A stretch of 64,000 bases of DNA, taken from Labilithrix luteola (GTDB lineage Bacteria > Myxococcota_A > Polyangia > Polyangiales > Polyangiaceae). Location of the stretch: positions 5,247,001-5,311,000 of the forward strand of contig NZ_CP012333.1 in NCBI RefSeq assembly GCF_001263205.1, given 5' to 3'. The translations under genes and the position numbers were made by a program. The notes under the pieces are model-generated. The model was given only the letters and a program-made list of their open reading frames with translations. It was not told the DNA's origin and ran no database searches. Positions 27,726 through 35,888 of this stretch are shown here, one piece after another (positions within the stretch are counted from its first letter, which is position 1; the number at the start of each line of letters is the position of its first letter).

Positions 27726-30143
27726 CTAGCGGCGACGGCGCAACGCGAGGAGCGTGAAGCCGACGAAAATGAGCCCTACCGCTGTGCCGCCCGGACCCTC
27801 GCGAGCAACGTCGCAGCGACATCCACTGCGTGTGGCTGCCGGCATGGCTCCACGTCCCGGTGGCTCGATGGGCGGGGGAACGAGGCTAGGTTGCGGCGGT
27901 CGACTTGCTCCCGCGACGTCGTCCAGGGAGGAGGGGACGGGACGAGTCTGCGTCATGTCTTCCGTGACGCTGCAGGCCTCGGAGAGCAGGAGGGTAAGCG
28001 GTCTCGCGTCCATTCCACCGGACGCAGTGGCGTTCACGGTCACGGCACACAGCGGTCCGTCGCGCGTCGCGGTGACCCGGGCGTGGCCCGCTCGAGCGCC
28101 CGGCGCGTCGAGCACCACGTGATGGCCGGGCGCCGCACGATAGGTGAGCGTTGCTGGTTCGCCGGGCTCCGCGATCACCACGGAGGCGTGTCGCTTGCCA
28201 CGCTCGAAGCTCACCACACGGTAGCCGGGCGCGCTGGTCAACCGTGGGCTGGGGAGCTTCTCGTTCGCTGCCGTCAGGTCAAGCACGTGGATGGCCGACG
28301 CGTCCCCGCCGCCCACCGTGAGGACGTAGTCCTGGACCGCGAAGCGCGCCGCGGTGCAGTTGCCACGCGGGGTGTCTTTTCCGAAGCAGTCGCCGGTGGT
28401 GGCTCGACGAACGAGTGGCGCTCCCGAGCTCGTGAAGAGCGGAACGATCGTCAGTGCTGACCGGCCGCTCGTCCCGCGAGCGCCGCGAGCGCCTTCGGGG
28501 TCGAGCGTCAGACTCGCGGTGCTACGAAAGCGCAAATGCAGCGGGTGCGCGGGCGAGGCGGTTCGCGCGCGATCTACGACGACCGTGGTCGCGTCCCCGT
28601 TCTCGCTCGGAATGAGCACTACGTCGCGCATCGCCATCGGCACGTCGCTTGGTCGTTCCTGGAAGCGGTAGTGATCCGCGTAGTCGCAGCGGGCCGTGAC
28701 GATCGCCGACTCCGTCTGCCGCGCCCATACGTATCCAGTCTTCTCGCTCCAGTATCCCTGACTCGGCTGGTAGGGCCCCGGGAGCTGAGCGCTCTCGACC
28801 GTCGGAGCGTTGCTCGTGAGTGAGCTCAGCGAGCCATAGGGGCTCGGGTCCACGACCAACTCGTCCGAACCGCGCGTGAGCACGAAGTTCCCTGCGTTGG
28901 GCGGCAGATGGTCGACCTCGATGGATCGCGAACACTGCATCGCCATCCATGTGGCGTTGGTCGACCAGGTCGATCGTGCGTACAGCGTGGTGTTGCCGCG
29001 CGAGAGATAGAACGTCGGGGTGGTGTCGCGCGGGAAGGGCGTCGCTTCCACGTTCCGCGTGTCGGCGAGCACGTCGAAGATCAGGAACGACTCGTCCTTG
29101 GTGACGAGATGGAGCCGATCGAGCTCCGCTCTCGCCCATCCAGCCGCTGCATCGGGGGTTGGGCCAGCGATCGCACCCACGAGCGTGAACGGATTGGGAG
29201 CCACGCTCGGGGTCTCGTCTTGCGTGTCACCGCCCGCGAACGTTCCCTTGCCGGAAGGCGAGAGCGCGTGCACGTGCCTCCGCACGACCTGCTCCGCCCA
29301 GCGCTGGAAGTCGGGGAGGGGCATCCCCGCCACGATCATCGCGCGCGCCGCGAGCGCATAGCTGACGACCGCCAGCGGTCCGTACTGCCAGCCCTCGCCC
29401 CAGTCCCCTCCGTCGAGCAGGCCGCCGGGGATCGCCGCGGCTTTCATCTCGGTGCCCCAGACCTGCTCGGTCACATGACGCCACAGCGCCGTCCCGCTTT
29501 CGCCGGCTTCACTGCCCTGTGCGATGGCGATCAACGTGACCGCGAACAGGTAGCCCGCGTGGTAGTTCGTGGCCGGGCTCTTCGCCCGGTAGCCGTTCGC
29601 GTAGTACCAGTCGGTCCATGCTTTGAAGCGTCGCCGCGCCTTGGCGAGGAGGTCCGGGGTCATGCCCGGCGCGTCGTGGAGGAAGTCGTAGGCTATCGCC
29701 GCGTGCACGCCGACGGCGCGAATGGCGTATCCGCTGTCGTGGCGCACGGCGCTGTCGCCGCCCTTGCCGTCGCCGACGTACTCCCAATCGTCGAGAAGCG
29801 CGGAGAAGAAGTGTAGACCCGTTGCTGCATACGAGGCTTGGCCCGTCGCCAGATACGCGATCGCGCAGTTCGAGGCGTGTGCGCCCCATTCGAAGCCCAT
29901 GTAGACGTTCTTCGACTCCTGCTTCAGAGCGCTGCCGACCCTGTTGCACTCGCGGATCGCGCGCACCACACCGGAGCCCTCTTTTTTCGCCAGCGACTTC
30001 ATCGAGGCCCTCGTCGTCGCGTCCATCCAGAGGCGCGGGTGCACGCCCGCCGGCTCCGGAGGCGCGGCATGCGCCGCGACGCTGAAGGTCGCGCAGGCAG
30101 CGGTGAGGACCGCCGCACACGCGCGCGAAGGAAGTCCCGTCAT
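27726..30143 (-). CDS. Secreted heparinase II/III-like protein with MYXO-CTERM-like tail
   Basis: An 805-residue exported protein. ATG 30143 gives a signal peptide ending near SVAAHAA; a longer open frame starts at 30179 and adds 12 residues. The mature N-terminus has GVHPRLWMDATTR and continues as an alpha/alpha-toroid-type region (NYHAGYLFAVTLIA, DGGDWGEGWQYGPL). A beta-rich second half contains FYLSRGNTTLYARSTW and EVDHLPPNAGNFVL, the usual layout of heparinase II/III-type polysaccharide lyases. The C-terminus is GCRCDV, a spacer, a hydrophobic stretch and RRRR. This is the MYXO-CTERM form, which suggests Cys-dependent processing and anchoring at the cell surface. Inside an EPS operon it may trim or release the polymer. 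Lyase activity is inferred. Confidence 0.78.
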   Translation of the reverse strand: MTGLPSRACAAVLTAACATFSVAAHAAPPEPAGVHPRLWMDATTRASMKSLAKKEGSGVVRAIRECNRVGSALKQESKNVYMGFEWGAHASNCAIAYLATGQASYAATGLHFFSALLDDWEYVGDGKGGDSAVRHDSGYAIRAVGVHAAIAYDFLHDAPGMTPDLLAKARRRFKAWTDWYYANGYRAKSPATNYHAGYLFAVTLIAIAQGSEAGESGTALWRHVTEQVWGTEMKAAAIPGGLLDGGDWGEGWQYGPLAVVSYALAARAMIVAGMPLPDFQRWAEQVVRRHVHALSPSGKGTFAGGDTQDETPSVAPNPFTLVGAIAGPTPDAAAGWARAELDRLHLVTKDESFLIFDVLADTRNVEATPFPRDTTPTFYLSRGNTTLYARSTWSTNATWMAMQCSRSIEVDHLPPNAGNFVLTRGSDELVVDPSPYGSLSSLTSNAPTVESAQLPGPYQPSQGYWSEKTGYVWARQTESAIVTARCDYADHYRFQERPSDVPMAMRDVVLIPSENGDATTVVVDRARTASPAHPLHLRFRSTASLTLDPEGARGARGTSGRSALTIVPLFTSSGAPLVRRATTGDCFGKDTPRGNCTAARFAVQDYVLTVGGGDASAIHVLDLTAANEKLPSPRLTSAPGYRVVSFERGKRHASVVIAEPGEPATLTYRAAPGHHVVLDAPGARAGHARVTATRDGPLCAVTVNATASGGMDARPLTLLLSEACSVTEDMTQTRPVPSSLDDVAGASRPPQPSLVPPPIEPPGRGAMPAATRSGCRCDVAREGPGGTAVGLIFVGFTLLALRRRR

Positions 30144-30210
30144 GGCACGGGAACGTACGCAGACCTTGCCTGTCAGCAAGGCACGGCGTCACGCGAACCG
30201 GTCGCCCGCG

Positions 30211-30264
30211 GCGCGGTCTCAGAGTCGCGCTGCGGCCTCAGAGTCGCGGCGCGGCCTCAGAGTC
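30211..30264. repeat. Three short direct repeats after the STAS gene
   Basis: A GCGGYCTCAGAGTC unit occurs three times at a period of 18-19 bp. The last copy overlaps the stop codon of the STAS gene. This is seen directly; no function can be assigned. Confidence 0.7.
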
Positions 30265-30556
30265 CAAGAATACGATCCAGCTTGAGCACTCGGAGAACGG
30301 CCAACGGCTGCTCGTGCGCTCCCACGACGACGACCTGGCCGCCGTCGGCCTTCACCCGCTTGAAGAGCGAGACGAGCGCGCCCACGCCGGAGCTGTCGAT
30401 CGACGTGAGCGCTTGGAGATCGACCGTCACGAGCTTCGGCTTCACGCTGACCACCTCGTCCAAGATCGGGCGGATGTCGCGCGCCGTCAGGGCGTCGAGG
30501 GAACCCTCGATCTGCAAACGGAGGTCGTTCTCGCGGTCCGTACGAACGCACTTCAT
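30257..30556 (-). CDS. STAS-domain anti-sigma factor antagonist
   Basis: A 99-residue single STAS domain. The key segment TSIDSSGVGALVSLFKR holds the phosphorylatable Ser expected in SpoIIAA/RsbV-type antagonists, followed by a VVVVGAHEQ strand. Such proteins bind the partner anti-sigma kinase in their dephosphorylated form. The ATG overlaps the stop of the upstream HATPase gene by 4 bp, so kinase and antagonist are translationally coupled. The pair is embedded in the EPS operon, downstream of the priming transferase. No cognate sigma factor lies next to it, so the target could be a distant sigma factor or a non-sigma partner. Confidence 0.9.
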   Translation of the reverse strand: MKCVRTDRENDLRLQIEGSLDALTARDIRPILDEVVSVKPKLVTVDLQALTSIDSSGVGALVSLFKRVKADGGQVVVVGAHEQPLAVLRVLKLDRILGL

Positions 30557-31008
30557 CGGGCCTTCTCCGAGACGGTTCGTTTGGTCAGCGACAGGACGTT
30601 GGGTGAGCCGGCACGGTAGTCGACCTCGTCGACGAGGGCGTGAATCATGAAAACGCCCATGCCACTCTCCGGCATGCTGGCCAGATCCGGGGGCTCGACA
30701 TGGCCGAAATCGACCTCCCGACCGTTGTCGAGGAGACGAAGAGTGATGGACTCGCGCAGCAGCATTGCCTCGAGCTCGAGCATGCCGTCCAGATGATCGC
30801 GGTATCCGTGGATGGCAATGTTGTTGAACGCCTCGCCAAAGGCCGTGATGAGCTCGTGGCGAAAGTCACTGCTCGCGCCCTCGACGTGCTGGATGAGCGT
30901 CGAGACGAGATCGATGGCGATGGGACGATACGTGAGTACCGCGGGAAACCGCAGTGTCACGCGCCGCACGCCACCTGCTCCGGACTCCGCTGTTGCGTTC
31001 ATCGGCAT
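30553..31008 (-). CDS. RsbW-like serine kinase/anti-sigma (HATPase_c) protein
   Basis: A protein of about 151 residues with a GHKL ATPase core. It shows the N box in TAFGEAFNNIAIHGY, the G1 box in LRLLDNGREVDF and the G2 box in ESGMGVFMIHAL. This is the RsbW/SpoIIAB type, which phosphorylates STAS antagonists and sequesters sigma factors. The frame is open to 31098, but that extension runs into unrelated low-complexity coding. ATG 31008 or ATG 31002 are the likely starts. It is coupled with the STAS gene by a 4-bp overlap and follows the sugar transferase gene by 61 bp. Confidence 0.88.
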   Translation of the reverse strand: MPMNATAESGAGGVRRVTLRFPAVLTYRPIAIDLVSTLIQHVEGASSDFRHELITAFGEAFNNIAIHGYRDHLDGMLELEAMLLRESITLRLLDNGREVDFGHVEPPDLASMPESGMGVFMIHALVDEVDYRAGSPNVLSLTKRTVSEKAR

Positions 31009-31069
31009 GGTGAGGATTCTCGGCGACCAAGACGCTAACCGCTGGCGCCTTCCGCTACAAGACGACGGC

Positions 31070-31909
31070 TCATCGTCCTCGCGACATCGCCATGACAATG
31101 GGCGTCTGCACGATGATCCAGGCCTCGAGTCGCACGTACGACCAGAAGTCTTCGAGCGCCGCGGCGTAGCCGAGGTCGAACCCGAGTTTGATGCGCATGT
31201 CGTCGGCGAGCGCCCCCTCCGCCTCGGGGATGTCGAATGGATTGGTCAGCGTGTCGTGCAGCTTCGCGACGTCGCTGCCGGCGATGGCGGCGCCTGTGTA
31301 GCCGAGCGAGACCTGCGCGAGCCCGGTCAATCCCGGCTTGAGGCCCCGCGTGCGCTCCTCGAAGAACGGGATGACCATCGCAAGGTTCCTGAGCAGCTCG
31401 GGGCGCTCCGGTCGCGGGCCCACCAGGGACATGTCTCCGCGCAGCACGTTCCAGAACTGCGGGATCTCGTCGAGGCGGGTGGCGCGCAAGAAGCGCCCCA
31501 CCTTGGTGATCCGCGGGTCGCCTGGGGTCGAGACCACTGCGCCGGAATTTCGCTCGGCGTCGACGGTCATCGAGCGGATCTTGTACAAGTCGAACTCGAC
31601 CCATCGGGGCTCGCCGTCGGGCCCGTCGATAAGGCGCCCGGCGCGCCGCTGGACGTAGAAAATCGGTCCCGGTGACTCCGCCAGCACCGCCACGACGATG
31701 GGGACGTAGAGCGGAAGCGTCAGGACAAGACCCGCCGTCGATCCGACGACGTCGACCAATCGCTTCACGATTCGCACCGTGATGTGCACGCCACGACGAT
31801 AGCTCGTTGACGAGCCGGAGAGCGTCACCATCTCGAGCTCGCCGCCGAGGTCTCTCTCGGTGCGCTGAGGTTCCGCATCGCCGCGCACCACGGAGACTTC
31901 GGCCGTCAC
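31070..31909 (-). CDS. Polyprenyl-phosphate sugar-1-phosphate transferase (priming transferase, WbaP/EpsZ-like)
   Basis: A 279-residue protein with one N-terminal membrane segment (about residues 50-75) followed by the bacterial sugar transferase domain: KRLVDVVGSTAGLV, FDLYKIRSM, RFLRATRLDEIPQFWNVLRGDMSLVGPRPE and GLKPGLTGLAQV. This is the conserved catalytic block of the monotopic phosphoglycosyl transferases, with the Asp-Glu pair in LDEIPQ. It starts the repeat unit by moving a sugar-1-phosphate to undecaprenyl phosphate. The start is GTG 31909, 31 bp after the Wza-like gene. It is shorter than WbaP because the N-terminal multi-helix part is missing. Confidence 0.93.
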   Translation of the reverse strand: MTAEVSVVRGDAEPQRTERDLGGELEMVTLSGSSTSYRRGVHITVRIVKRLVDVVGSTAGLVLTLPLYVPIVVAVLAESPGPIFYVQRRAGRLIDGPDGEPRWVEFDLYKIRSMTVDAERNSGAVVSTPGDPRITKVGRFLRATRLDEIPQFWNVLRGDMSLVGPRPERPELLRNLAMVIPFFEERTRGLKPGLTGLAQVSLGYTGAAIAGSDVAKLHDTLTNPFDIPEAEGALADDMRIKLGFDLGYAAALEDFWSYVRLEAWIIVQTPIVMAMSRGR

Positions 31910-31940
31910 CTCTTGGCGCAGTTGAGCGTCGTGGTCCCAG

Positions 31941-32567
31941 TCAAGGCACGACGATGACGTCGCCGCGAATGACCGTCAGGTTCTGTTCGGGATGCTCCCC
32001 GGACGTCGCGCTGGAGAGGTCGATCGGGATGCGTCGTGCGGGGTGCCCGCGCACGATGTAGATCGAGTCGGCGGCGTACTTGTTGGGACCGCCCGCCATC
32101 GCGACAGCCTCGACGGTCGAGACGTACGACTTGGACGTGTAGAGACCGGCGCGTTCCACGTTTCCGCTGACGGTGAAGTAGTAGCTGTTCACCTGGGCGA
32201 TCGCGATCGACACCACGATCTCCTCGTTGCGAACGAACTCCAGGTAGCGCTGCGTGACTTCCTGCTGCATCTCCGTGGCCGTCCGGCCGGCAGCTTGCAC
32301 GTCGCCGATGAGGGGAAGCGTGATGATCCCATCGGGCCGGACGACGACGTCGGCAGACAGGTCCTTGTTCTTCCAGACGACGATCGACAGATGATCGAGC
32401 GGGCCGATCTTGAATTCGCTCGCGCGCGGATCGGGCTCGCTCTTGTAGTCGTAGGCCGGCATCGAGCGACAACCTGCGGCGAGCGTAGGGATTGCGGCGA
32501 CCACGGCTGTGGATGCCGCAGCGCTCTCTAGCATCCTGCGAACGGGGGAGCGCTTCCGTCGAGTCAT
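31941..32567 (-). CDS. Polysaccharide export outer-membrane lipoprotein (Wza-like)
   Basis: A 208-residue lipoprotein. The N-terminus is basic, then hydrophobic, and ends in the lipobox LAAGC near residue 33. The mature part begins with FKIGPLDHLSIVVWKN, the conserved start of the poly_export (PF02563) domain, followed by a SLBB-type region (VSGNVERAGLYTSKSYVSTVEAVAMAGG). ATG 32567 was chosen because it gives a clean signal peptide; the open frame extends to 32654. It would form the outer-membrane export pore of the Wzx/Wzy system with the Wzz protein encoded divergently 53 bp away. It is first in the long minus-strand EPS operon. Confidence 0.93.
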   Translation of the reverse strand: MTRRKRSPVRRMLESAAASTAVVAAIPTLAAGCRSMPAYDYKSEPDPRASEFKIGPLDHLSIVVWKNKDLSADVVVRPDGIITLPLIGDVQAAGRTATEMQQEVTQRYLEFVRNEEIVVSIAIAQVNSYYFTVSGNVERAGLYTSKSYVSTVEAVAMAGGPNKYAADSIYIVRGHPARRIPIDLSSATSGEHPEQNLTVIRGDVIVVP

Positions 32568-32620
32568 GGGTGGCGCGCGAACAATAGCACCCTCGCAGTG
32601 TGATGTTAGATTCGGAAACG

Positions 32621-34246
32621 ATGTCTGTCGCGATGCCAGGAGCGACGAAGGCAACCCGTACGATTCGGGAAGAGATCGACCGTCTCTTCACGGTTCTTCG
32701 GCGCGGGCTCACCTTCTGGAAGCGCTCGCTTGCCGTGTTCCTCGTCGTGTCACTGGCGGCGTTCGCCTCCGTGATGTCGGCGCCCCGCACGTACAAGTCC
32801 GAGACCGTGATCCTGTACCAGGACTCGATCCGTTCGGGTGACCTCCCCGGGGCCGAGGGCGGGAGCGAGAACGCACGCCGTGTCGGCGCGCGCTTGCGCG
32901 AGATGCTCATGTCGCGTGCGATCCTCGAGCCGCTCGTCCGCGAGATCGGGCTCTACCCCTCGCTCGTCGAGAAGCGCGGCCTCGTCGATGCGGTCGACGA
33001 GATGCGCAAGCACATCACGTTCCGCGCGCGTGAGGGCGACACCTTCGAGATCGCTTTCGAGTCGAGCAGCAGGGAGCTGGCGAAGGAGGTCGCTCGACGT
33101 CTCGTCGAGTGTATCGTGCAAGATGCCGCGTCGCGCCGGACCGAACACGCCAAAACGCTCAAGGAGTTCCTCGACGCCGAGAGCGATCGGAACAAGGTCG
33201 ATCTGAAGGCGAAGGACGCCGAGCTCGCGAAGTTCCTCGCGGTCCATCCTGAGTTCGCAAGGCCCACGCCAAGCGATATGCATTCCGCCGAGCCGATCGT
33301 TGTCCCGCCGGGAGCCGCGATCACGACCGGCGATCCGCTGCTCGCGGCGCTCGAGTGGAAGGCCGCGCGCCTCGAGCGCCAGCTCAGGACCGTGCCGGTC
33401 GCGGGCCAATCCACGGCGGCGAAGCCCTCTCCTCCCCGGCCCGCGAAACTGCCCGACAGCGCGGAGCTCGTTGCGGCGCGGAAGGACGTCGAGGACAAGG
33501 CCGGGCGCTTCACGGAGAAGCATCCAGACGTCATTGCCGCGCGCGCACGCCTGCGCTCCGCGGAGGCAGCACAGGCCGCAGCGCAGGCCACAGCGGACGC
33601 CGCAGCGCAGGCCGCAGCGGAAGCCGCAGCCGAGGCCGCTGCGCAGGCTGCTGCGGAAGCCGCAGCGCAGGCCGCTGCGAACGAGGCTGCTCCATCCGCG
33701 ATGGACGAGAACCGAGAGGAGCTCGCGGCGCAGCTCGCCACCCTCAAGGCGCAGATTGCCGCGCGGCGAACCCCCGGCGGCGCGACGGCAGGTGGCAAGC
33801 AGACGCACGCGCCCGCGCCGGCCGACGGCCACGCGGGCGCCGTCGACCTCGAGGTCGAGTTCCGTCGTCTCACACGCGAAGCGAACGACGTTCGCGAGAG
33901 GCAGAGACAGCTTGACGACAAGCAATTCAAAGCGTCGATCGCGGCAAGCTCGTTGCTCAACGAACGGAACATCCAGGTCTCGGTGCTCGATCCCGCGTAT
34001 CTGCCGACGCACCCCAGCTCGCGGCCCCGGTCGACTGGGCTCGCGGTCGGTCTGCTCGTCGCCTTCGTTCTCGCCCTCTTGACGGCGCTCGTCTCCGCAC
34101 GCCTCGACGATCGCATCCACGATCGCATCGATCTCGAGGCCCTCTACGTCATGCCGGTCCTCGCTGTTATTCCGAGGCCGAAGATGCTGCCTAGAAAAGA
34201 GCGGCTGAGCCAGGATCGCGTGGTTAGTCTGAGAGGTGATGGCTGA
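32621..34246 (+). CDS. Wzz-type chain-length determinant protein with Ala-rich insert
   Basis: A 541-residue co-polymerase with two membrane helices, one near residue 40 (LAVFLVVSLAAFASVM) and one near residue 470 (GLAVGLLVAFVLALLTAL), flanking a periplasmic coiled-coil region. TYKSETVILYQ after the first helix and the PSSRPRSTGL proline-rich motif before the second are typical of Wzz/GumC-like proteins. Nucleotides 33550-33690 encode an almost pure Ala/Gln/Glu repeat inside the coiled coil. GTG 32600 and ATG 32603 are alternative starts; ATG 32621 is preferred. It overlaps the downstream ATPase gene by 8 bp (11 bp if GTG 34236 is used), the usual Wzz plus BY-kinase pair. Confidence 0.92.
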   Translation: MSVAMPGATKATRTIREEIDRLFTVLRRGLTFWKRSLAVFLVVSLAAFASVMSAPRTYKSETVILYQDSIRSGDLPGAEGGSENARRVGARLREMLMSRAILEPLVREIGLYPSLVEKRGLVDAVDEMRKHITFRAREGDTFEIAFESSSRELAKEVARRLVECIVQDAASRRTEHAKTLKEFLDAESDRNKVDLKAKDAELAKFLAVHPEFARPTPSDMHSAEPIVVPPGAAITTGDPLLAALEWKAARLERQLRTVPVAGQSTAAKPSPPRPAKLPDSAELVAARKDVEDKAGRFTEKHPDVIAARARLRSAEAAQAAAQATADAAAQAAAEAAAEAAAQAAAEAAAQAAANEAAPSAMDENREELAAQLATLKAQIAARRTPGGATAGGKQTHAPAPADGHAGAVDLEVEFRRLTREANDVRERQRQLDDKQFKASIAASSLLNERNIQVSVLDPAYLPTHPSSRPRSTGLAVGLLVAFVLALLTALVSARLDDRIHDRIDLEALYVMPVLAVIPRPKMLPRKERLSQDRVVSLRGDG

Positions 34247-35174
34247 CGAGCCCCATCTCGGTCCGACGTGGGGCGTGTCCCCGCCGTCCCCGCGCGCGTC
34301 CGTGGAGTCCGCGGAGTCCGAACCGTCGCTAGAGGCGACGGTGCGCGACGTCGAGGAATTCGTTTCTCGTCCTCTGCTCATGCTGCCGCCCGCGCGCGTC
34401 ATCTCCGTTGGCCCGGCGCCGAACGCGGAGGTGAACCCGTATGTGGTAGTCGACAACGAACAACCTCTCCCCGATCACCGGGCGGCGTTCGACGCCAGGA
34501 CCATCTCGAGTATCTCGAGTACCCCCCCGCCGCCTTTCCGCGAGGTCAGGCGTGATCTCCGCGACCCGCGACTCGTGTTGCTCACCGAGCCGGATTCGTC
34601 GCGAGCGGCGAGCTTCCGCCTCCTGCGCGACAACATCCTGATGACGTCCAGCCCTCAAATCATCGCTGTCTCGAGCGGCGCCACGCACGAGGGCAAGACG
34701 ACGTGCGCGATCAATCTCGCGCTCGCCTTGAGCGAGCGCCCCGCGACGCGCGTGGTGCTCATCGAGGGAAATTTTTCCGTACCGGCCCTCGGCGAGATCT
34801 TTCGTATCGACGCGTTTACGGCCCCGGCCAAGGACATGAACCGCCCATGGCTCTTGCCCTACCGGATCGCGGAGATCATGCGCGGCTTCCATGTCGCGGC
34901 ACTGGTAGAGCCCGCGGGGGGGCCCGCTCCGGTCTTCAACCGTCGGTGGTTCGACATGGTGATCGACGATCTCGCCGGGGCTGGCTACGACTTCCTGGTC
35001 ATCGACGCCGCTGCGCTCGACGGCTCGGCGCCGGTCCTGCAGGTGATCGGGGCTGCGGAAGGAACGCTCCTCACAGTGCGTTCAGGCAGGTCGACCGCGA
35101 GAACCTTCAGGCGTGCTGCCGAGCAGATCCCGAAGGGCCGCGCGCTCGGGGTGACGCTGATGGACGGCGACTGA
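34239..35174 (+). CDS. CpsD/BY-kinase-like P-loop ATPase partner of Wzz
   Basis: A 311-residue protein. The first 110 residues are Pro/Ser/Glu-rich and probably disordered. The ATPase domain follows with Walker A in SSGATHEGKTTCAINLAL, the strand VVLIEGNFS where BY-kinases usually have a Walker A' VLLIDxDxR, and Walker B in FLVIDAAAL. The change to Ile-Glu-Gly-Asn at Walker A' and the lack of a C-terminal Tyr cluster suggest it regulates Wzz without classical autophosphorylation. The gene overlaps the end of the Wzz gene; GTG 34236 is an alternative start. It is the last gene of this two-gene plus-strand unit. Confidence 0.82.
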   Translation: MADEPHLGPTWGVSPPSPRASVESAESEPSLEATVRDVEEFVSRPLLMLPPARVISVGPAPNAEVNPYVVVDNEQPLPDHRAAFDARTISSISSTPPPPFREVRRDLRDPRLVLLTEPDSSRAASFRLLRDNILMTSSPQIIAVSSGATHEGKTTCAINLALALSERPATRVVLIEGNFSVPALGEIFRIDAFTAPAKDMNRPWLLPYRIAEIMRGFHVAALVEPAGGPAPVFNRRWFDMVIDDLAGAGYDFLVIDAAALDGSAPVLQVIGAAEGTLLTVRSGRSTARTFRRAAEQIPKGRALGVTLMDGD

Positions 35175-35210
35175 CCACCCGGCCGTTTGTGTGCGTCCTC
35201 GCAAACCAGC

Positions 35211-35888
35211 TCACTCGGAGAGCTCGACGCCGCAGAGGACCAAACCGCGATCGAAGACGTACTTGCCCTCGAGGCGTTTCACGCATTCCGGAAGGCTCGG
35301 TTTGCGCGCGCGTGCTTCGAAGCGCCGCGCGGCCGGCGCGAGCCTGATCTCGACATCCTGGAAATCGAGCATCGTCTTCGAAAGCGGATATTGGCACTTG
35401 TAATAGGCCTCTTTCGCGCTGAAGAGCAGGATGGGAAGATCGTCGGTAAGCACATCTCCGAGGGCGTACATTCGAGCGCGTTCGGCGGGCGTGGCGATGA
35501 GTTCGATGGTCGACGGCTCGAGCCTTCGCACGATCTCCGCGTCGACACCGACCGCGCGCATCGGCGGGCTTCGATGTACCACGACGGCGCAGTAATCACG
35601 CGTGTGCGCGATGCTGCCGACGACTCCCGCCGGCCAAACGGGCGCGCGATCATCCGTGGGAACGAGCGCGGTCGGCGCGAAGCCCATCTCGGCGAGGGCC
35701 TTGCGGGCGCAGACGCGAGCGGTGCCAAACTCCGCGCGTCGCTCGGGGACCGCGTTTTTGAGGTATCCGACCTCTTCGGGGAAGAGCTGATCGTCGACGA
35801 GGGATGTCGCGGACTCCACGATCACGGCGCCGCTTCGAAAGAGAGTCGTGAGCAGCGAAGTCCGCGTGCTCGTGCGGAGCGTGTTCAC
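35211..35888 (-). CDS. 4'-phosphopantetheinyl transferase (EntD/Sfp-like)
   Basis: A protein of about 225 residues carrying the PPTase signature: AVGVDAEIVRRL (magnesium-binding Asp) and FSAKEAYYKCQYP (Lys-Glu motif), preceded by VVGSIAHTRDYCAVVV. The N-terminal region LFPEEVGYLKNAVPERRAEFGTAR matches the EntD subgroup. It converts apo carrier proteins to holo forms with coenzyme A. The carrier domains of the NRPS-PKS in this window are obvious candidate substrates, although 22 kb separate them. GTG 35888 overlaps the stop of the IS66 remnant (GTGA); GTG 35897 is an alternative. Insertion-element debris directly upstream means its promoter may have been altered. Confidence 0.9.
   Translation of the reverse strand: MNTLRTSTRTSLLTTLFRSGAVIVESATSLVDDQLFPEEVGYLKNAVPERRAEFGTARVCARKALAEMGFAPTALVPTDDRAPVWPAGVVGSIAHTRDYCAVVVHRSPPMRAVGVDAEIVRRLEPSTIELIATPAERARMYALGDVLTDDLPILLFSAKEAYYKCQYPLSKTMLDFQDVEIRLAPAARRFEARARKPSLPECVKRLEGKYVFDRGLVLCGVELSE

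Noticed and set aside
32750..34456. A 568-codon minus-strand frame opposite the Wzz gene
   Set aside because: It is the reverse of the Ala-rich coding sequence (Cys/Gly/Arg repeats), while the plus strand has clear Wzz motifs and membrane helices.
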